A DNA stretch of 64,000 bases from Thiohalomonas denitrificans (GTDB lineage Bacteria; Pseudomonadota; Gammaproteobacteria; Thiohalomonadales; Thiohalomonadaceae). The stretch's first letter is position 1, and every line of letters starts with the position of its first letter. The notes below the pieces were generated by a model. It made no database searches, was not told the DNA's origin, and saw only the letters and a list, made by a program, of their open reading frames with translations. The stretch is from positions 156,140-220,139 of the forward strand of contig NZ_FMWD01000003.1 of assembly GCF_900102855.1 (NCBI RefSeq). The letters are read 5' to 3'. A program made the position numbers and the translations under genes. Below are positions 1 to 9,104 of the stretch, one piece after another.

Positions 1-73
1 CCAGGTCCTGCAGTTCGTGTTCGAGATTGGGGCGGTGACTGCACAGGTTGGTCGCAATGACTTTGACGTTCAT
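1..73 (-). CDS. Thioredoxin-fold (glutaredoxin-like) protein, N-terminal fragment at window edge
   Basis: This is the first 24 codons of a reverse-strand gene that continues beyond the left edge; the start codon is at 71-73. The DNA matches 17405-17477 base for base as far as I can read, and there the complete 77-residue gene is present, so this is a second copy. The visible residues begin MNVKVIATNLCSHRPN and include the single cysteine at position 11 expected at the redox site. An EF-hand gene lies upstream, as it does beside the other copy. Whether this copy is complete cannot be seen. Confidence 0.8.
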   Translation of the reverse strand, partial: MNVKVIATNLCSHRPNLEHELQDL

Positions 74-400
74 CTCCGGTTTCCTCCTATTGCCCGCGGA
101 GCGGAAAACACGGCCCCAGGGCACTGATCCCGATATCCCCAAGGTAGTTCATCGGCCAGGCGTTTAGCAGGGCCACTGGACCCCCCTGGTCCCTCAGGGA
201 GAGGGCTGGAGTGAGGGGATCATTTTCGCCCCTCAACGGCTACTGAAGTACTTGGGGGAGAGGGAGCGAGAAACCATCACTGCGCGAGCTATGGGCTGTG
301 GGAACGGCCCGGAGGGAGCTCCGCCAAGGAGCCGATGCCGCGTTACGGAACTCCTTCCCTAGAGCCCGCCCTTCGGGCCCTTTGGTGGCAAGACGACAGC

Positions 401-784
401 TCACTCTTCCTGACGGTTCCGGTACGTCTGCTCGAACGCGGCGAACTCGCCGACGTCCACTTGGCCATCACCGTTGCGGTCCGCCTGCTCCCAGTCGGCC
501 TGCATCCGCTCCAAAAGGCGCTGGTGCTCGCGCAACTCTTCCTGGCTGACCAAACCGTCCCCATCACGGTCGATGCCGCGGTAGCCATACTGGCCCATCA
601 TGCCCTGCTGGTTCATGCCGGAACCCTGGCCGGGATCGCCCATGCCGCCGCCCATCCCCATCCCTCCGGGGCCGCCCATGCCTGGGCCTCCCATGCCTGG
701 TTCTTGTGACTGTTGAGCCAACACCGATACAGGGGTGGCTGCCACGAAAAGGCCAATCAGAATACTTACAGAAAATCTACGCAT
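401..784 (-). CDS. Secreted EF-hand protein with Gly/Met-rich linker (copy 1)
   Basis: A 127-residue exported protein. The start is the ATG at 782-784, preceded by AGAGAGG and followed by a signal peptide (MRRFSVSILIGLFVAATPVS, cut near VLAQQ). Next comes a linker of repeated GMGGPG units, then two EF-hand loops, DRDGDGLVSQEE and DRNGDGQVDVGE, with Asp/Asn at the usual calcium ligand positions. It is probably periplasmic or extracellular and binds calcium or another divalent ion; a more specific role cannot be read. The near-identical copy at 17614-17991 differs mainly by a two-residue deletion in the linker and a Leu/Val change in the first loop. A longer in-frame start at 826 lacks a signal peptide at its N-terminus and is not preferred. 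Confidence 0.8.
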   Translation of the reverse strand: MRRFSVSILIGLFVAATPVSVLAQQSQEPGMGGPGMGGPGGMGMGGGMGDPGQGSGMNQQGMMGQYGYRGIDRDGDGLVSQEELREHQRLLERMQADWEQADRNGDGQVDVGEFAAFEQTYRNRQEE

Positions 785-921
785 GTCTGCCTCTCTTTGC
801 TGCAAAGGGTGAGCTTCCGTCTCCAATCATCTAGCACCGGGAAGCGGAAGCGGCAAGCCAGCCAGCTAGTTTGTCTCGGCGCCCCCTGCCAATGCAGGTG
901 CCTATGCTGAATGAATAGGCA

Positions 922-3900
922 GTGGGGCAGAGGAAAACGGGGAAAAGAGTGACTGGCAACGGAACCGCAGCGAACGCCGCTCAACGCGCAGATCTTCAGG
1001 TCGCCGTCTTCGACATGGACGGCGTGGTCACGCGCACCGCCGACCTGCATGCGGCGGCCTGGAAGCAGCTGTTCGACGACTACCTGAGCGAGCGTCAGCA
1101 TCGGGGCCTCTCCGGCTTTCCACGCTTCCAGCTGGAGCGGGATTACCTCGCCTATGTCGACGGCAAGCCCCGCTATGAAGGGGTTCGATCGTTTCTCGCT
1201 GCCCGCAGCCTGGAGCTGCCCGAAGGCGATTCGACGGACGGCCCCGAGCGGGAGACGATCCACGGGCTTGGCAACCGTAAGGATCGATTCTTCGAACAGC
1301 GCCTTCATCACGAAGGTGCCTCGGTCTACGGCTCCACGGTTTCACTGATCCGTGAACTGCGGGCGACCGGTACTCGTACCGCCTTGGTGACTTCCAGCCA
1401 GCATGGCCGGGAGGTGTTGGCAACGGTCGGAGTGCTCGACCTTTTCGACGCTATTATCGACGGCAATGACGCCGCCGACCTCGGGCTGCGGGGAAAACCA
1501 GACCCCGATATCTTCATCAAGGCAGCAGTCCTGACGGGCAGTGACGCGGAGCAGGGCGTCGTGGTCGAGGATGCGGTGGCCGGCGTTGAAGCGGGGCGGC
1601 GCGGGCATTTCGGGCTGGTGGTGGGTGTGGACCGGGGCGGCAACCGCCAGGCGCTGGCGGAACACGGGGCCGATGTAGTCGTAGCGGATCTGGCCGAACT
1701 GAACGCCGAGGAACTCCAGGCCCGCTTCCGTGAACGTGCGGCGGCCCAGGCTGCAAAGACATTGGCCTCGCGGACGGCCGCGGCGTGGCGCGTCGAGCAG
1801 GAAGGTTTCGACCCGGCACGGGAGCACGGGATGGAGAGCCTGTTTACCGTAGGCAACGGCTACCTGGGCCTGCGCGGCGCTCTGGCGACACCGCTCCCCG
1901 GTTCCCAGGCGGATCTGTTCGTCGCCGGCATCTACGACCGCAAGCAGCCGAGCCTGCCCTATTCGGAACTGGAGTTCATGACCCAGGAGCGCGGCGATTA
2001 CGCCTACAGCGAGATCGTGTCGCTGCCGTTCCCGCTGGCCCTGACGGTCAGTGTCGATGGGCAGCCACTCGACCTCGAAAAGGGCCCCTGGCGCGAGCAC
2101 CGGCGCACGCTGGATCTGGCCAACGGCGTCCTGATCGGCGTTACCGAGTATGCGGACGAACGCGGCCGGCAAACCCGGGTCGAGACGCGGCGCCTCGCCT
2201 CCCTGGCCGATCCCCACCTGCTGATGCAGGAGGTGACGGTGACCTGCGCCAACCATGCGGGCCTGGTTCGCATCGAAGCCACGGTGCGGGAGACCCCCCT
2301 CAAGGTCAACCATCCGCATCTGCAGCGGCGTGAGCTTCCGGCGAGGGCGGGAGTCGACGTACGGGCCTATACGACGCGCGCCTCCGGCTATACCGTCGCG
2401 CTCGCCTCGCGCAGCCGTCTCGAAGACGATGTCGAGGATCGAAGCTACTGGCAGCGCGAGGCGAGCCCGGGGGCGCCCCTGCGGCTGCAACGCTACGTCG
2501 GCGTGTTCGACAGCCGCCACAGCGACGACCCGATCGCGGCCGCCGTGGCGCACGTTCAGGACAAGCGGTGGGAGTCGTTCGACCATGAGCGCCGGGACCA
2601 CGAAGCACGTTTTGCCGAATTCTGGGAGACGGCCGACATCCGCTGCGAATCCAGCCCGGCGACCACCCAGGCGCTGCGCTTCAACGCCTATCACCTGCGC
2701 ATCGCAGCGGACCACGACCCGTGGGTCTCGGTGGGCGCGCGCACCCTTTCCGGGCGCGCTTACGAGGGCCACGTCTTCTGGGACGTCGAGGTCTTCATAC
2801 TGCCCTACTATCTGCGCACCGCGCCCGACGTCGCCCGGTCACTGCTGCTGTACCGTTACCACACGCTCAATGGCGCCCGCCAGCATGCACGTGAGCTGGG
2901 CTACCGCGGGGCCTGTTATGCCTGGGAGTCGACGGTGACCGGGGCGGACGCAACCCCCCGGCGAATCGTGCTCAAGAGCAGCGGGAAGGAGGTGCCGATC
3001 TATACCGGTTATGAACAGGTGCACGTCAGCGCCGATATCGCCTACGGCATCTGGCGCTACTGGCAGGCCACCGGCGATGCGGAATTCCTGCAAATTGCCG
3101 GCGCCGAGATCCTGTTGGAGACGGCGCGCTTCTGGGCGAGCCGCTGCGTGGCCGACGGCGGCCGCTACCACATTCGCGGGGTCACCGGGCCCGACGAGTA
3201 TCACCACACCGTCAACGATAACGCCTACACGAACTGGATGGCGCGCTTCAATCTGGAGAAGGCGCTGTGGGTCAAACAGTGGCTGGCCGAACACCACCCT
3301 GAACAATGGGCGTCGCTGCAGGCCTCACTCGCGTTGCCAAACGAAGAGCTTGAGGCCTGGCAGACACTGATCCGGGATCTGTATGTGCCCGGCCCGAATG
3401 CAGAGGGCGTCATCGAACAGTTTGAGGGCTTCTTCGACCTGCGGGACCACCACCTGTCGGCCGCTGAACGGTTCCGGCCGCCCTTGCAGCGCCTGTTCGA
3501 GGCAGAGGCGACCAATGCCAGCCAGATCATTAAACAGGCCGATGTGCTGATGCTGCCATTTCTGTTTCCCGAGGCCTGTTCCCGCGAGGTGTCGGCCGCC
3601 AACTACGACTACTACGAGCCGAGGACCGATCACGGCAGCAGCCTGTCGCCACCGGTCCACGCGGCGTTAGCCGCGCGCCTCGGCCGTCTGGACGATGCGC
3701 AGCGCTACTGGCGCGAAAGCCTCTGGCTGGATCTCTCGAACACCATGGGCAACAGCGCACTCGGTGTCCATGCTGCCTCCATGGCGGCCACCTGGCAGGC
3801 GCTGGTGTTCGGCTTTCTGGATGTGCGGTTTTCCGAGCAGGGCCCGGTGGTCTCCGCGGAGGCGCCGCGGCGCCTGCTTAACGAGTGGGGTACGTTACAC

Positions 3901-3966
3901 GTAACACTGCTGGACCGGGGGCGTGCCTTTGCCCTGGATATCGAACCCGGGGAGGAGCGGCCATGA
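922..3966 (+). CDS. Fused HAD beta-phosphoglucomutase / GH65 disaccharide phosphorylase
   Basis: A 1,014-residue two-domain enzyme. Residues about 25-270 are a HAD phosphomutase: nucleophile motif VFDMDGVV with Asp31 and Asp33, then GKPDPDIF and VVVEDAVAGVEAG. Residues about 295-1005 are a glycoside hydrolase family 65 catalytic region, with the family motif VGNGYLGLRG and the general acid expected at Glu759 in VTGPDEYHH. GH65 phosphorylases split alpha-glucosyl disaccharides with phosphate into beta-glucose 1-phosphate, which a beta-phosphoglucomutase turns into glucose 6-phosphate, so one chain could do both steps. The substrate (trehalose, maltose, kojibiose or another) cannot be read. The start is a GTG; a second GTG at 949 is equally possible. 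The stop overlaps the next gene (ATGA), indicating an operon. Confidence 0.9.
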   Translation: MGQRKTGKRVTGNGTAANAAQRADLQVAVFDMDGVVTRTADLHAAAWKQLFDDYLSERQHRGLSGFPRFQLERDYLAYVDGKPRYEGVRSFLAARSLELPEGDSTDGPERETIHGLGNRKDRFFEQRLHHEGASVYGSTVSLIRELRATGTRTALVTSSQHGREVLATVGVLDLFDAIIDGNDAADLGLRGKPDPDIFIKAAVLTGSDAEQGVVVEDAVAGVEAGRRGHFGLVVGVDRGGNRQALAEHGADVVVADLAELNAEELQARFRERAAAQAAKTLASRTAAAWRVEQEGFDPAREHGMESLFTVGNGYLGLRGALATPLPGSQADLFVAGIYDRKQPSLPYSELEFMTQERGDYAYSEIVSLPFPLALTVSVDGQPLDLEKGPWREHRRTLDLANGVLIGVTEYADERGRQTRVETRRLASLADPHLLMQEVTVTCANHAGLVRIEATVRETPLKVNHPHLQRRELPARAGVDVRAYTTRASGYTVALASRSRLEDDVEDRSYWQREASPGAPLRLQRYVGVFDSRHSDDPIAAAVAHVQDKRWESFDHERRDHEARFAEFWETADIRCESSPATTQALRFNAYHLRIAADHDPWVSVGARTLSGRAYEGHVFWDVEVFILPYYLRTAPDVARSLLLYRYHTLNGARQHARELGYRGACYAWESTVTGADATPRRIVLKSSGKEVPIYTGYEQVHVSADIAYGIWRYWQATGDAEFLQIAGAEILLETARFWASRCVADGGRYHIRGVTGPDEYHHTVNDNAYTNWMARFNLEKALWVKQWLAEHHPEQWASLQASLALPNEELEAWQTLIRDLYVPGPNAEGVIEQFEGFFDLRDHHLSAAERFRPPLQRLFEAEATNASQIIKQADVLMLPFLFPEACSREVSAANYDYYEPRTDHGSSLSPPVHAALAARLGRLDDAQRYWRESLWLDLSNTMGNSALGVHAASMAATWQALVFGFLDVRFSEQGPVVSAEAPRRLLNEWGTLHVTLLDRGRAFALDIEPGEERP

Positions 3967-4829
3967 AGCCGATCACCGACATCCTGATCCCCCTCGATGG
4001 TTCGCGCAGGGCGCTCGAAGGCCTCAGCGTTGCCATCTGGCTCGGCGCGCGTCTCGGCGCCAGATTGCACATCATCAACGCCGGTCCGCGCTGCCCGGTC
4101 GATGAGGCGCTGGTCCAGCTCGGCGTGGACGAGCACCAGCGGCTGCAGTTGGAGATTCACCAGATCGAGGAACCGGCAGCCGACGCGATCCTTTCTGCAG
4201 TCGAACGTTATCGGATCGGCCTGGTGATCATGACCGCCTTCGGCGAGGGCGGCCCGTCGGATGGCTCCCAGGCGGTCGGGCATGTCACCCGTGAGGTCAT
4301 CGAGCGAGCAGCGGTCCCGGTCCTGGTCCTCCCACCCAATTACGAACCGGCGTTTCCCTGGCGCTCGACGCTGGTGCCCCTGAGTGGTGAGGCGACCACC
4401 GACGAATCCCTGACCACGGCCCTGCAACTCGCCCACCGGCTCGATCTCAACGTGGCCATTGCCCATGTCGCAGGCCCGGCCGGATCCGGGGAGAGCGCGA
4501 TGCCGGGACGTTACGTCGACCAGGTGCACCACGAGTTCGCCCAGATGCTCAACCAGCTTGTGGCCAGCGCCTGTCCCATGTGTTCCGTCGAAGAGCGGGC
4601 CCGCATCGAAGCCTTTCACCTCACCCAGGGTGATGTCGGCGACGAATTGATTCGGTTGGTGGAAGAGAAGGGCGTGGGCCTGCTGGTGCTCGGCTGGCAT
4701 GGCCGGTTCATGATCGGGCATGCCCAGGTCCTCAAGCGGCTTATGGGGCAGGTCCGCTGCCCGATACTGCTGGTGAAGCCGGCGCCCAAGCCCCGCTTCC
4801 GGCTTAAGGTGGGGGAGGAGTTCGAGTGA
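3963..4829 (+). CDS. Tandem-domain universal stress protein
   Basis: A 288-residue cytoplasmic protein with two UspA domains. The first opens with ITDILIPLDGSRRALEGL and ends at VPVLVLPP (about residue 120). The second starts at WRSTLVPLSG and ends with LGWHGRFMIGHAQVLKRLMG and CPILLVKP, resembling the ATP-binding GxxGxxx(S)xxx loop of the family. The ATG overlaps the stop of the GH65 fusion gene, so the two are translationally coupled. Usp proteins accumulate during starvation and stress; coupling to a sugar phosphorylase suggests a link to carbon or energy limitation, which is inference. Confidence 0.87.
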   Translation: MKPITDILIPLDGSRRALEGLSVAIWLGARLGARLHIINAGPRCPVDEALVQLGVDEHQRLQLEIHQIEEPAADAILSAVERYRIGLVIMTAFGEGGPSDGSQAVGHVTREVIERAAVPVLVLPPNYEPAFPWRSTLVPLSGEATTDESLTTALQLAHRLDLNVAIAHVAGPAGSGESAMPGRYVDQVHHEFAQMLNQLVASACPMCSVEERARIEAFHLTQGDVGDELIRLVEEKGVGLLVLGWHGRFMIGHAQVLKRLMGQVRCPILLVKPAPKPRFRLKVGEEFE

Positions 4830-4987
4830 CTCGAACGCCCCCGTCTGCACTATTGGGCATAGCCCCTGCCATGAACGGTGATGTAATCGAAGAGGAGGTC
4901 GATCTTGCGGGCGATTTCGTAAAGCTGTTGGTCTGCCGACGACGACCGGAAGCGACCATCGCTGAATAGATAAAGGAGGGTGTTCGT

Positions 4988-5224
4988 ATGTGGGGTTGGG
5001 ATCACATGAATGGATACGGTGGGTGGGGATTCGGCTGGATATTCATGATCCTGTTTTGGGTGCTCATTATCGTCGCTATCCTCGCCGTCGTCCGTTGGCT
5101 GTCGGGGGGTGTCGCGGGAGGATCCGGAGATAAGTCGGCTCTCAGAATTCTGGAAGAGCGCTACGCGCGCGGCGAAATTGGTGAGGACGAGTTTCGCCGG
5201 AAAAAGAAGGATCTCTCATCCTGA
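4988..5224 (+). CDS. Small membrane protein with SHOCT domain
   Basis: A 78-residue protein. The N-terminus is Trp/Gly-rich (MWGWDHMNGYGGWGFGW). One transmembrane helix follows at about residues 18-40 (IFMILFWVLIIVAILAVV). The C-terminus, ILEERYARGEIGEDEFRRKK, is the SHOCT signature (short C-terminal oligomerisation motif). A strong AGGAGG site lies just upstream of the ATG. Proteins of this shape are often found beside copper and stress genes; here a multicopper oxidase lies 5 kb downstream. The molecular role is unknown. The 158 bases before it contain only a possible reverse-strand remnant (see findings). Confidence 0.8.
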   Translation: MWGWDHMNGYGGWGFGWIFMILFWVLIIVAILAVVRWLSGGVAGGSGDKSALRILEERYARGEIGEDEFRRKKKDLSS

Positions 5225-5332
5225 ATCGGGTCCAGGGGGACGCCCTTGCGTACCGAATGCGTTCGGCATTGCTAGTCTGAAAGAGCCGCGCTCGCCTACG
5301 AGAGGCGCGTGCTCAGGAGGGGCTCTTACGCG

Positions 5333-6298
5333 ATGTTTCGGCAACGGATATGGCTGTGGACGCTGCTTGCCTTGGTGGCCCTCGGGGCGGGGTCGTACCT
5401 GCTGTTCATTCTGTTGCGGCCGGAGCCGCTTCCGCCCGGGATTCTCTACGGCAACGGCTATATCGAAGTCACCGAAGTGGAGGTGAGTGCCGAAGTCACG
5501 GGGCGCATCGAGGAGAGCGGCCTGGTGGAAGGGCAACGTGTCGAGAAGGGTGATCTGCTGGTACGGATTCGAAGCGCCGACATTCGAGCCAACCTGGGGG
5601 AGGCGCGTGCTCAGGTGGAGGCGACCCGCGCGGCCATGGAGGCTCTCCGGCAGCAGTTGGCCACGGCCCGGCACCATCTGGGGACGGCGGAGTCGGAGGT
5701 CGCGCGGTATCGCGAGCTGCGGGGCCAGGGAATCGTGACCCCGGAACAGCTGGATCAGGTGCAGAACCGGTTCGAGGAGGCCCGAGGCCAGGTGCGGTCG
5801 CTGGAGGCGCAAATCCGCGAAAGCGAGGCCCGGCTGGAGGCGGCTCGCCGGCGGGTGGAGGGGCTGGAACTCCAACTGCAGAAGACCGAAATCCACGCCC
5901 CGATCAGCGGCAGCGTGCTCACCCGCGCCACTGAGGCGGGCGAACTGGCCGCCCCGGGCCGGCTGGTGGCGGTGCTCGGGGACCTCGCCCGGCCCGAACT
6001 GCGGGTATTCATCCCCGAGGGGGATATCGCCAAGGTGAAGCTGGGGGAACCGGCCCGGGTGCGGGTGGACGCCTTTCCCCGGCGCTACTTCCCGGCACGG
6101 GTGGTGCGCATCGACCAGCAGGCCCAGTTCACGCCCCGGGATATCCACGTACCGGAAGAGCGGGTGCGCATGGTCTTCGGCGTGACGCTGGCCCTGGAGA
6201 ATCCCGAGGGCCTGCTCAAGCCCGGCATGCCAGCGGACGCCTGGATTCGCTGGCAACAGGACGCGGCCTGGCCCGAGCGCCTGACGGTGCCGGAGTGA
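5333..6298 (+). CDS. HlyD/YbhG-type periplasmic adaptor of an ABC exporter
   Basis: A 321-residue membrane fusion protein. One N-terminal membrane anchor (WLWTLLALVALGAGSYLLF) is followed by a biotinyl-lipoyl half (YIEVTEVEVSAEVTGRI), a long alpha-helical hairpin about residues 80-195 rich in Glu/Arg/Ala, the second lipoyl half (EIHAPISGSV) and a beta-barrel domain. The chosen ATG has AGGAGG 12 bases upstream; a GTG at 5309 overlaps that site and is less likely. Its stop overlaps the GTG start of the ABC ATPase, and with the next three genes it matches the layout of E. coli ybhG-ybhF-ybhS-ybhR. It would link the inner-membrane transporter to an outer-membrane channel. Confidence 0.88.
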   Translation: MFRQRIWLWTLLALVALGAGSYLLFILLRPEPLPPGILYGNGYIEVTEVEVSAEVTGRIEESGLVEGQRVEKGDLLVRIRSADIRANLGEARAQVEATRAAMEALRQQLATARHHLGTAESEVARYRELRGQGIVTPEQLDQVQNRFEEARGQVRSLEAQIRESEARLEAARRRVEGLELQLQKTEIHAPISGSVLTRATEAGELAAPGRLVAVLGDLARPELRVFIPEGDIAKVKLGEPARVRVDAFPRRYFPARVVRIDQQAQFTPRDIHVPEERVRMVFGVTLALENPEGLLKPGMPADAWIRWQQDAAWPERLTVPE

Positions 6299-8010
6299 TC
6301 GGGGTGGCCTCCGCTGCAGCCATTCACGCGGAGGGACTGGGCCGGCGGTTTGGCCGCCAGAGCGCCATCGAGAATATCGACCTGACCATCGCCCGGGGCG
6401 AGGTGTTGGGGATCGTGGGTCCCGATGGGGCCGGCAAGACCACCCTGATGCAGCTCTTCGCCGCCATTCTGGATCCCAGCGCCGGCCGCTGCACGGTGCT
6501 CGGGCGTGACAGCGTGCGGGAGGCGGCCGCCATCAATGCCGAAGTGGGCTATCTCTCCCAGGGCTTTACTCTCTACGACCGGCTCACGGTGGAGGAGAAC
6601 CTGACCTTTGCCGCCCGCATCCGGGACGTCTCCCCGGCCGCCTATCGCGACCGCCGCGGGGCGCTGCTGGCCATGGCGGACCTGGAGCCCTTCACCGGCC
6701 GGCGGGCCGGGCAGCTCTCCGGCGGCATGGCCAAGAAGCTCTCGCTCTGCACTTCCCTCATCCATGAACCGCCGCTGCTGCTGCTTGATGAGCTGAGCCT
6801 GGGGGTCGATCCCATCTCGCGCCGGGAGCTGTGGAAACTGTTGTACCGGTTTAGGGAGAGCGGGACCACTGTGGTGCTGACCACCGCCTACATGGACGAG
6901 GCCCTGCAGTGCGATCGCATCGCCCTGCTTCAGGAGGGTCGGGCGAGGCAATCCGGGACACCGGGGTCGCTCCTTGGCGAGCTACAGGGGCGGGTGTTCA
7001 AGCTGGCGACCGGGCGACCGGGCGACGCGCTGGCGCTCCTGGCGTCGGCGCCGGAGGTGCAACGGACCCATCCGACCGCCTCGGCGATTCGCATCCTGAC
7101 CCATCCGGGCCGGTCACTGGGCGCGGAGACGGTGGCGAGCCTGGAAGCGATGGGGAAGGTGACGCCCGCCGTGCCGACGCTGGAGGATGTCTTCGTGGCG
7201 GGGCGGGGCGAGGCGCCGGCACCCCGGCCGCCGTTCGACCTGCCGGCGCCCTCGGGCATTTCCCGGCCGGCGGTGGAAACGGTCGGCGTCACCGTCCGCT
7301 TTGGGGCCTTTACGGCGGTCGACGGCGTGTCGCTTCGTGTCGAACCCGGTGAGGTGGTGGGGCTGCTCGGGCCCAATGGCGCAGGCAAGACCACGCTCAT
7401 GCGGGTGTTGTGCGCGCTGCAGCCCGTCAGCGCGGGGCAAGCCCGGGTGGCGGGCCTGGACGTGACCGAGGCGCCGTATGCACTTCGCCAGCGTATCGGA
7501 TACGTCTCCCAGCGGTTTTCGCTCTACCCGGAACTCACCACTGCGGAGAACCTCGCCTTCTTTGCCAGCGCCTACGGGTTGTTTGGCCGGGCCCGGCGCG
7601 AGGCGGTGGCCTGGGCGGCGGGGCAGACCGGGCTGACCGGCCGGGAGGGGGCCCTGACGGCGTCGCTTTCCGGGGCGCAGCGGCAGCGGCTGGCCCTGGC
7701 CTGCGCCATCCTCCACCGGCCGCCGCTGCTGTTCCTGGACGAGCCCACCTCCGGCGTCGACCCCCTTGCCCGGCAGCGCTTCTGGTCGCTCATCCTGGCG
7801 CTGGCGCGAAGCGGCATGGCGGTGCTGGTATCGACCCACTACCTGGAGGAGGCGAACTACTGCCACAAGCTGGCCCTGATGCATCAAGGGGCGCTGGTGG
7901 CCTACGGTAGCATCCCGGATCTGCGGGCCGCGCTCGCGATGCCCGCCGACGCCCCGGTGGAGGCGCTGTTTGTCGCCTATATCCAACGGGTCGGGAAGGG
8001 CGCGGCATGA
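6295..8010 (+). CDS. ABC exporter ATP-binding protein with two nucleotide-binding domains (YbhF-like)
   Basis: A 571-residue duplicated ATPase. Domain 1 has Walker A GPDGAGKT at 42-49, the signature LSGGMAKK and Walker B LLLLDELSLGVD. Domain 2 has Walker A GPNGAGKT at about 359-366, a slightly unusual signature LSGAQRQR and Walker B LLFLDEPTSGVD. The start is a GTG overlapping the adaptor stop (GTGA), and the end overlaps the first permease (ATGA). Domain 1 carries DEL where DEP is usual. The substrate is unknown; E. coli YbhFSR is implicated in drug and cation export. Confidence 0.9.
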   Translation: MIGVASAAAIHAEGLGRRFGRQSAIENIDLTIARGEVLGIVGPDGAGKTTLMQLFAAILDPSAGRCTVLGRDSVREAAAINAEVGYLSQGFTLYDRLTVEENLTFAARIRDVSPAAYRDRRGALLAMADLEPFTGRRAGQLSGGMAKKLSLCTSLIHEPPLLLLDELSLGVDPISRRELWKLLYRFRESGTTVVLTTAYMDEALQCDRIALLQEGRARQSGTPGSLLGELQGRVFKLATGRPGDALALLASAPEVQRTHPTASAIRILTHPGRSLGAETVASLEAMGKVTPAVPTLEDVFVAGRGEAPAPRPPFDLPAPSGISRPAVETVGVTVRFGAFTAVDGVSLRVEPGEVVGLLGPNGAGKTTLMRVLCALQPVSAGQARVAGLDVTEAPYALRQRIGYVSQRFSLYPELTTAENLAFFASAYGLFGRARREAVAWAAGQTGLTGREGALTASLSGAQRQRLALACAILHRPPLLFLDEPTSGVDPLARQRFWSLILALARSGMAVLVSTHYLEEANYCHKLALMHQGALVAYGSIPDLRAALAMPADAPVEALFVAYIQRVGKGAA

Positions 8011-9104
8011 AGGGCCATCGGATCGGGGCGGTGATCACCAAAGAGCGGCATGAAATCCTCCGCGACCCGGTGGCGTTGCTGGTGGCCCTGCTGCTGCCCA
8101 TGGTGCTGCTGTTTCTGTTTGGTTACGCGATTTCGCTCGACGTAAAGAATGTCGACATGGGCGTTCTGGATCGCGACCGTTCCGCCGCCAGCCGTTCGCT
8201 GGTCGAGAGCTTCACCGCCAGCGGCTACTTCCGGCTGGAGCGCCGCTTCGCCGGCGACCGCGACCTGAACCGGGCCCTGCAAAGCGGCGAGGTGCGACTG
8301 GCCCTGGTGATCCCCCCGGACTTCCGGCGCCGACTGACGCGGCAGGCACCCGCCGAAGTACAGGTGCTGGTAGACGGCACCTATTCGGCCACGGCGCTGG
8401 TGGTGGCCAATTACGCCCAAAGCATCCTCGCCGCCTTCGGCGCGACGCCGTCGCCCCGTACCGTCCGTGCCGAGATGCGGGTCTGGTACAACCCATCGCT
8501 GCGCAGCGTGAACACCATTGTTCCCGGGCTTTATGCGGTAATCCTGATGGCGTTCCCGCCGCTGCTGACCACGCTGGCCATTGTGCGCGAGAAGGAGCGG
8601 GGAACGGTCCAGCAGATCTATGCCTCGCCCCTGACCTCGGCCGAGTTCATCATCGGCAAGCTGATCCCGTACGGCCTGATCGCCTTCCTCCAGATCGGCC
8701 TGGTGATGCTGGCCGGCTACTTCTGGTTCCGGGTGCCGCTGGAGGGGGCGGCGAGCTTCCTGCTGGCCACGGCACTGATCTACGTCTTCTGTACCGTCGG
8801 CATCGGCCTGCTGATCTCCACGGTGACCCGCACCCAACTCTCCGCTGTGCTGCTGGCGCTCATTTTCACGCTGATGCCGTCGTTTCTCTTCTCGGGATTC
8901 CTTTTTCCCATCTTCACCATGCCCTATGTGTTTGAACTCTACACTGCGCTGTTCCCGGCCCGGTACTTCGTGGTGCTCTCCCGGGGCGTGAGCCTCAAGG
9001 GCGCGGGCATCGGCGTGTTGTGGTTCAACACGGCACTGCTGGCGGCCTACACGCTGGCGGTCTTCGCCCTGGCGGCATGGCGCCTGAAAAAGAAGGTGGC
9101 CTGA
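8007..9104 (+). CDS. ABC-2 type permease, first subunit (YbhS-like)
   Basis: A 365-residue inner-membrane permease. It has an N-terminal helix (VALLVALLLPMVLLFLFGYA), a large periplasmic domain about residues 45-170, then five C-terminal helices starting near LYAVILMAFPPLLTTLAIV. The conserved ABC-2 motif EKERGTVQQIYASPLTSAEF follows the second helix. It overlaps the ATPase gene by four bases and the second permease by one base (TGATG), so all four exporter genes should be made together. The pair of permeases would form the heterodimeric channel. Confidence 0.88.
   Translation: MKGHRIGAVITKERHEILRDPVALLVALLLPMVLLFLFGYAISLDVKNVDMGVLDRDRSAASRSLVESFTASGYFRLERRFAGDRDLNRALQSGEVRLALVIPPDFRRRLTRQAPAEVQVLVDGTYSATALVVANYAQSILAAFGATPSPRTVRAEMRVWYNPSLRSVNTIVPGLYAVILMAFPPLLTTLAIVREKERGTVQQIYASPLTSAEFIIGKLIPYGLIAFLQIGLVMLAGYFWFRVPLEGAASFLLATALIYVFCTVGIGLLISTVTRTQLSAVLLALIFTLMPSFLFSGFLFPIFTMPYVFELYTALFPARYFVVLSRGVSLKGAGIGVLWFNTALLAAYTLAVFALAAWRLKKKVA

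Larger units (their letters stand above)
1..830. repeat. Long direct repeat, copy 1
   Basis: This stretch matches 17405-18038 in the same orientation at an offset of 17,404 bp. It holds the start of the thioredoxin-fold gene and the whole EF-hand gene. Similarity ends just upstream of the EF-hand ribosome binding site, near base 830. Copy 1 carries roughly 170 extra bases between the two genes (about 130-360). The repeat probably extends past the left edge. Confidence 0.9.
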
